Shown here: piece by piece, positions 63,524-64,000 of the stretch
Position numbering within the stretch: position 1 is the first letter of the stretch
Layout of the letters: every line of letters starts with the position of its first letter
From: Devosia crocina
GTDB taxonomy: Bacteria > Pseudomonadota > Alphaproteobacteria > Rhizobiales > Devosiaceae
DNA length: 64,000 nucleotides
Assembly: GCF_900116545.1 (NCBI RefSeq)
Contig: NZ_FPCK01000003.1
Span: 186,001-250,000 of the forward strand
Reading direction: 5' to 3'
Program-made: the position numbers and the translations under genes
The notes under the pieces: generated by a model
Seen by the model: only the letters and a program-made list of their open reading frames with translations
Database searches by the model: none
Told to the model about the DNA's origin: nothing

Positions 63524-64000
63524 ATGCGCTTGACCACCTTTCGCGCCGCCGTCCTCGGTGTGGCGCTGCTCGTGCCGGCCGTCGGGCTGATTGCACAGGA
63601 TCAGCCGGCACCAGAAGCGCCGGTGGAAGAGCCCAATCCTAGTGGCGAACAGCCCGAGCCATCGGCGGAAGAGCTCGACCGGGAGCCCCGCGACCCCCTT
63701 GAAATCTATGCCGATCTCAACCTTTTCGGCGAGATCTTCGATCGCATCCGCGCCGAATATGTTGATCCGCCGGATGAGGAAGAACTGATCCGCGCTGCGA
63801 TCCAGGGCATGCTTTCCTCGCTCGATCCGCATTCGGGCTATCTGCCGCCCGCTGATTACGACGAAATGCGCCAGGATACATCCGGCCAGTTTGGCGGACT
63901 CGGTATCGAGGTGACAATGGAAGACGGCGTGATCAAGGTGATCTCGCCGATCGACGACACCCCAGCCGCGCGCGCCGGCATTATGGCCAATGACTATATC
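63524..64000 (+). CDS. ctpA: Carboxy-terminal processing protease CtpA (S41), 5' part
   Basis: 159 residues before the window ends. The signal peptide (RLTTFRAAVLGVALLVPAVGLIAQ) and a Pro/Glu-rich linker lead to ADLNLFGEIFDRIRAEYVDPPDEEELIRAAIQGMLSSLDPHSGYLPP, typical of CtpA, and the start of the PDZ domain (FGGLGIEVTMEDGVIKVISPIDDTPAARAGI). The catalytic Ser/Lys lie outside. ATG 63524. Adjacent to the EnvC-like gene, the usual rhizobial order. Confidence 0.95.
   Translation, partial: MRLTTFRAAVLGVALLVPAVGLIAQDQPAPEAPVEEPNPSGEQPEPSAEELDREPRDPLEIYADLNLFGEIFDRIRAEYVDPPDEEELIRAAIQGMLSSLDPHSGYLPPADYDEMRQDTSGQFGGLGIEVTMEDGVIKVISPIDDTPAARAGIMANDYI

Overview
The window looks like chromosomal DNA from a GC-rich alphaproteobacterium of the order Hyphomicrobiales (Rhizobiales). 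The rplU-rpmA-obgE-proBA-nadD-rsfS-rlmH-M23-ctpA order, RIME-like intergenic repeats and rhizobial-type sugar ABC operons all fit. Ectoine/hydroxyectoine synthesis, ectoine uptake and an Mrp antiporter suggest a salt-adapted member, perhaps Devosiaceae/Pelagibacterium-like. The family is an inference; no 16S rRNA gene is present.

Layout. 1-6835 (+): the end of a C-P lyase locus (phnJ 3' part, phnK, phnL), then the phosphonate importer phnC-phnD-phnE1-phnE2 behind a candidate Pho box. 6892-10493: small stress-type genes (DUF892, a one-helix membrane peptide, two stand-alone receivers, a Crp/Fnr-like regulator, small hypotheticals) sharing a TAACC-N2-GGTTA motif. 10508-19996 (+): a seven-gene Mrp Na+/H+ antiporter operon whose subunit G carries a large extra C-terminal region. 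It continues into a sensor histidine kinase and an NtrC-type sigma54 activator, and starts at a near-perfect sigma54 promoter preceded by two tandem palindromes. 20025-31834 (-): an FbpABC-like ABC importer, the ehuABCD ectoine importer, and ectABC-ectD-ask, with ectR divergent at about 32056-32610.

32708-35370: an alpha/beta hydrolase, a GST and a small membrane protein. 35445-39917 (-): a ribose-type ABC importer with a DUF2291 lipoprotein. 40271-44457 (+): a copper-handling block (small membrane protein, YcnI, CopC-CopD-YtkA fusion), an Rrf2 regulator remnant and an FAD/NAD(P)-binding protein. 44532-50057 (-): a second sugar ABC importer with a TIM-barrel epimerase and a divergent AraC regulator. 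51366-53666: a decayed flavin-protein remnant, a DUF2270 protein, tRNA-Ser(CGA) and a Tat-exported metallo-hydrolase. 53701-64000 (+): housekeeping genes from rplU to a partial ctpA, including three tandem GNAT acetyltransferases coupled to obgE.

The strongest candidate for something undescribed is the Mrp locus. Antiporter, kinase and sigma54 activator appear to form one self-regulating unit, with promoter, upstream sites and insulating terminator all visible, and with an MnhG carrying what looks like a USP-like cytoplasmic sensor. Osmotic and ionic homeostasis (Mrp, ectoine synthesis, ectoine uptake) dominate the first half of the window, and nutrient scavenging (phosphonates, sugars) flanks it.
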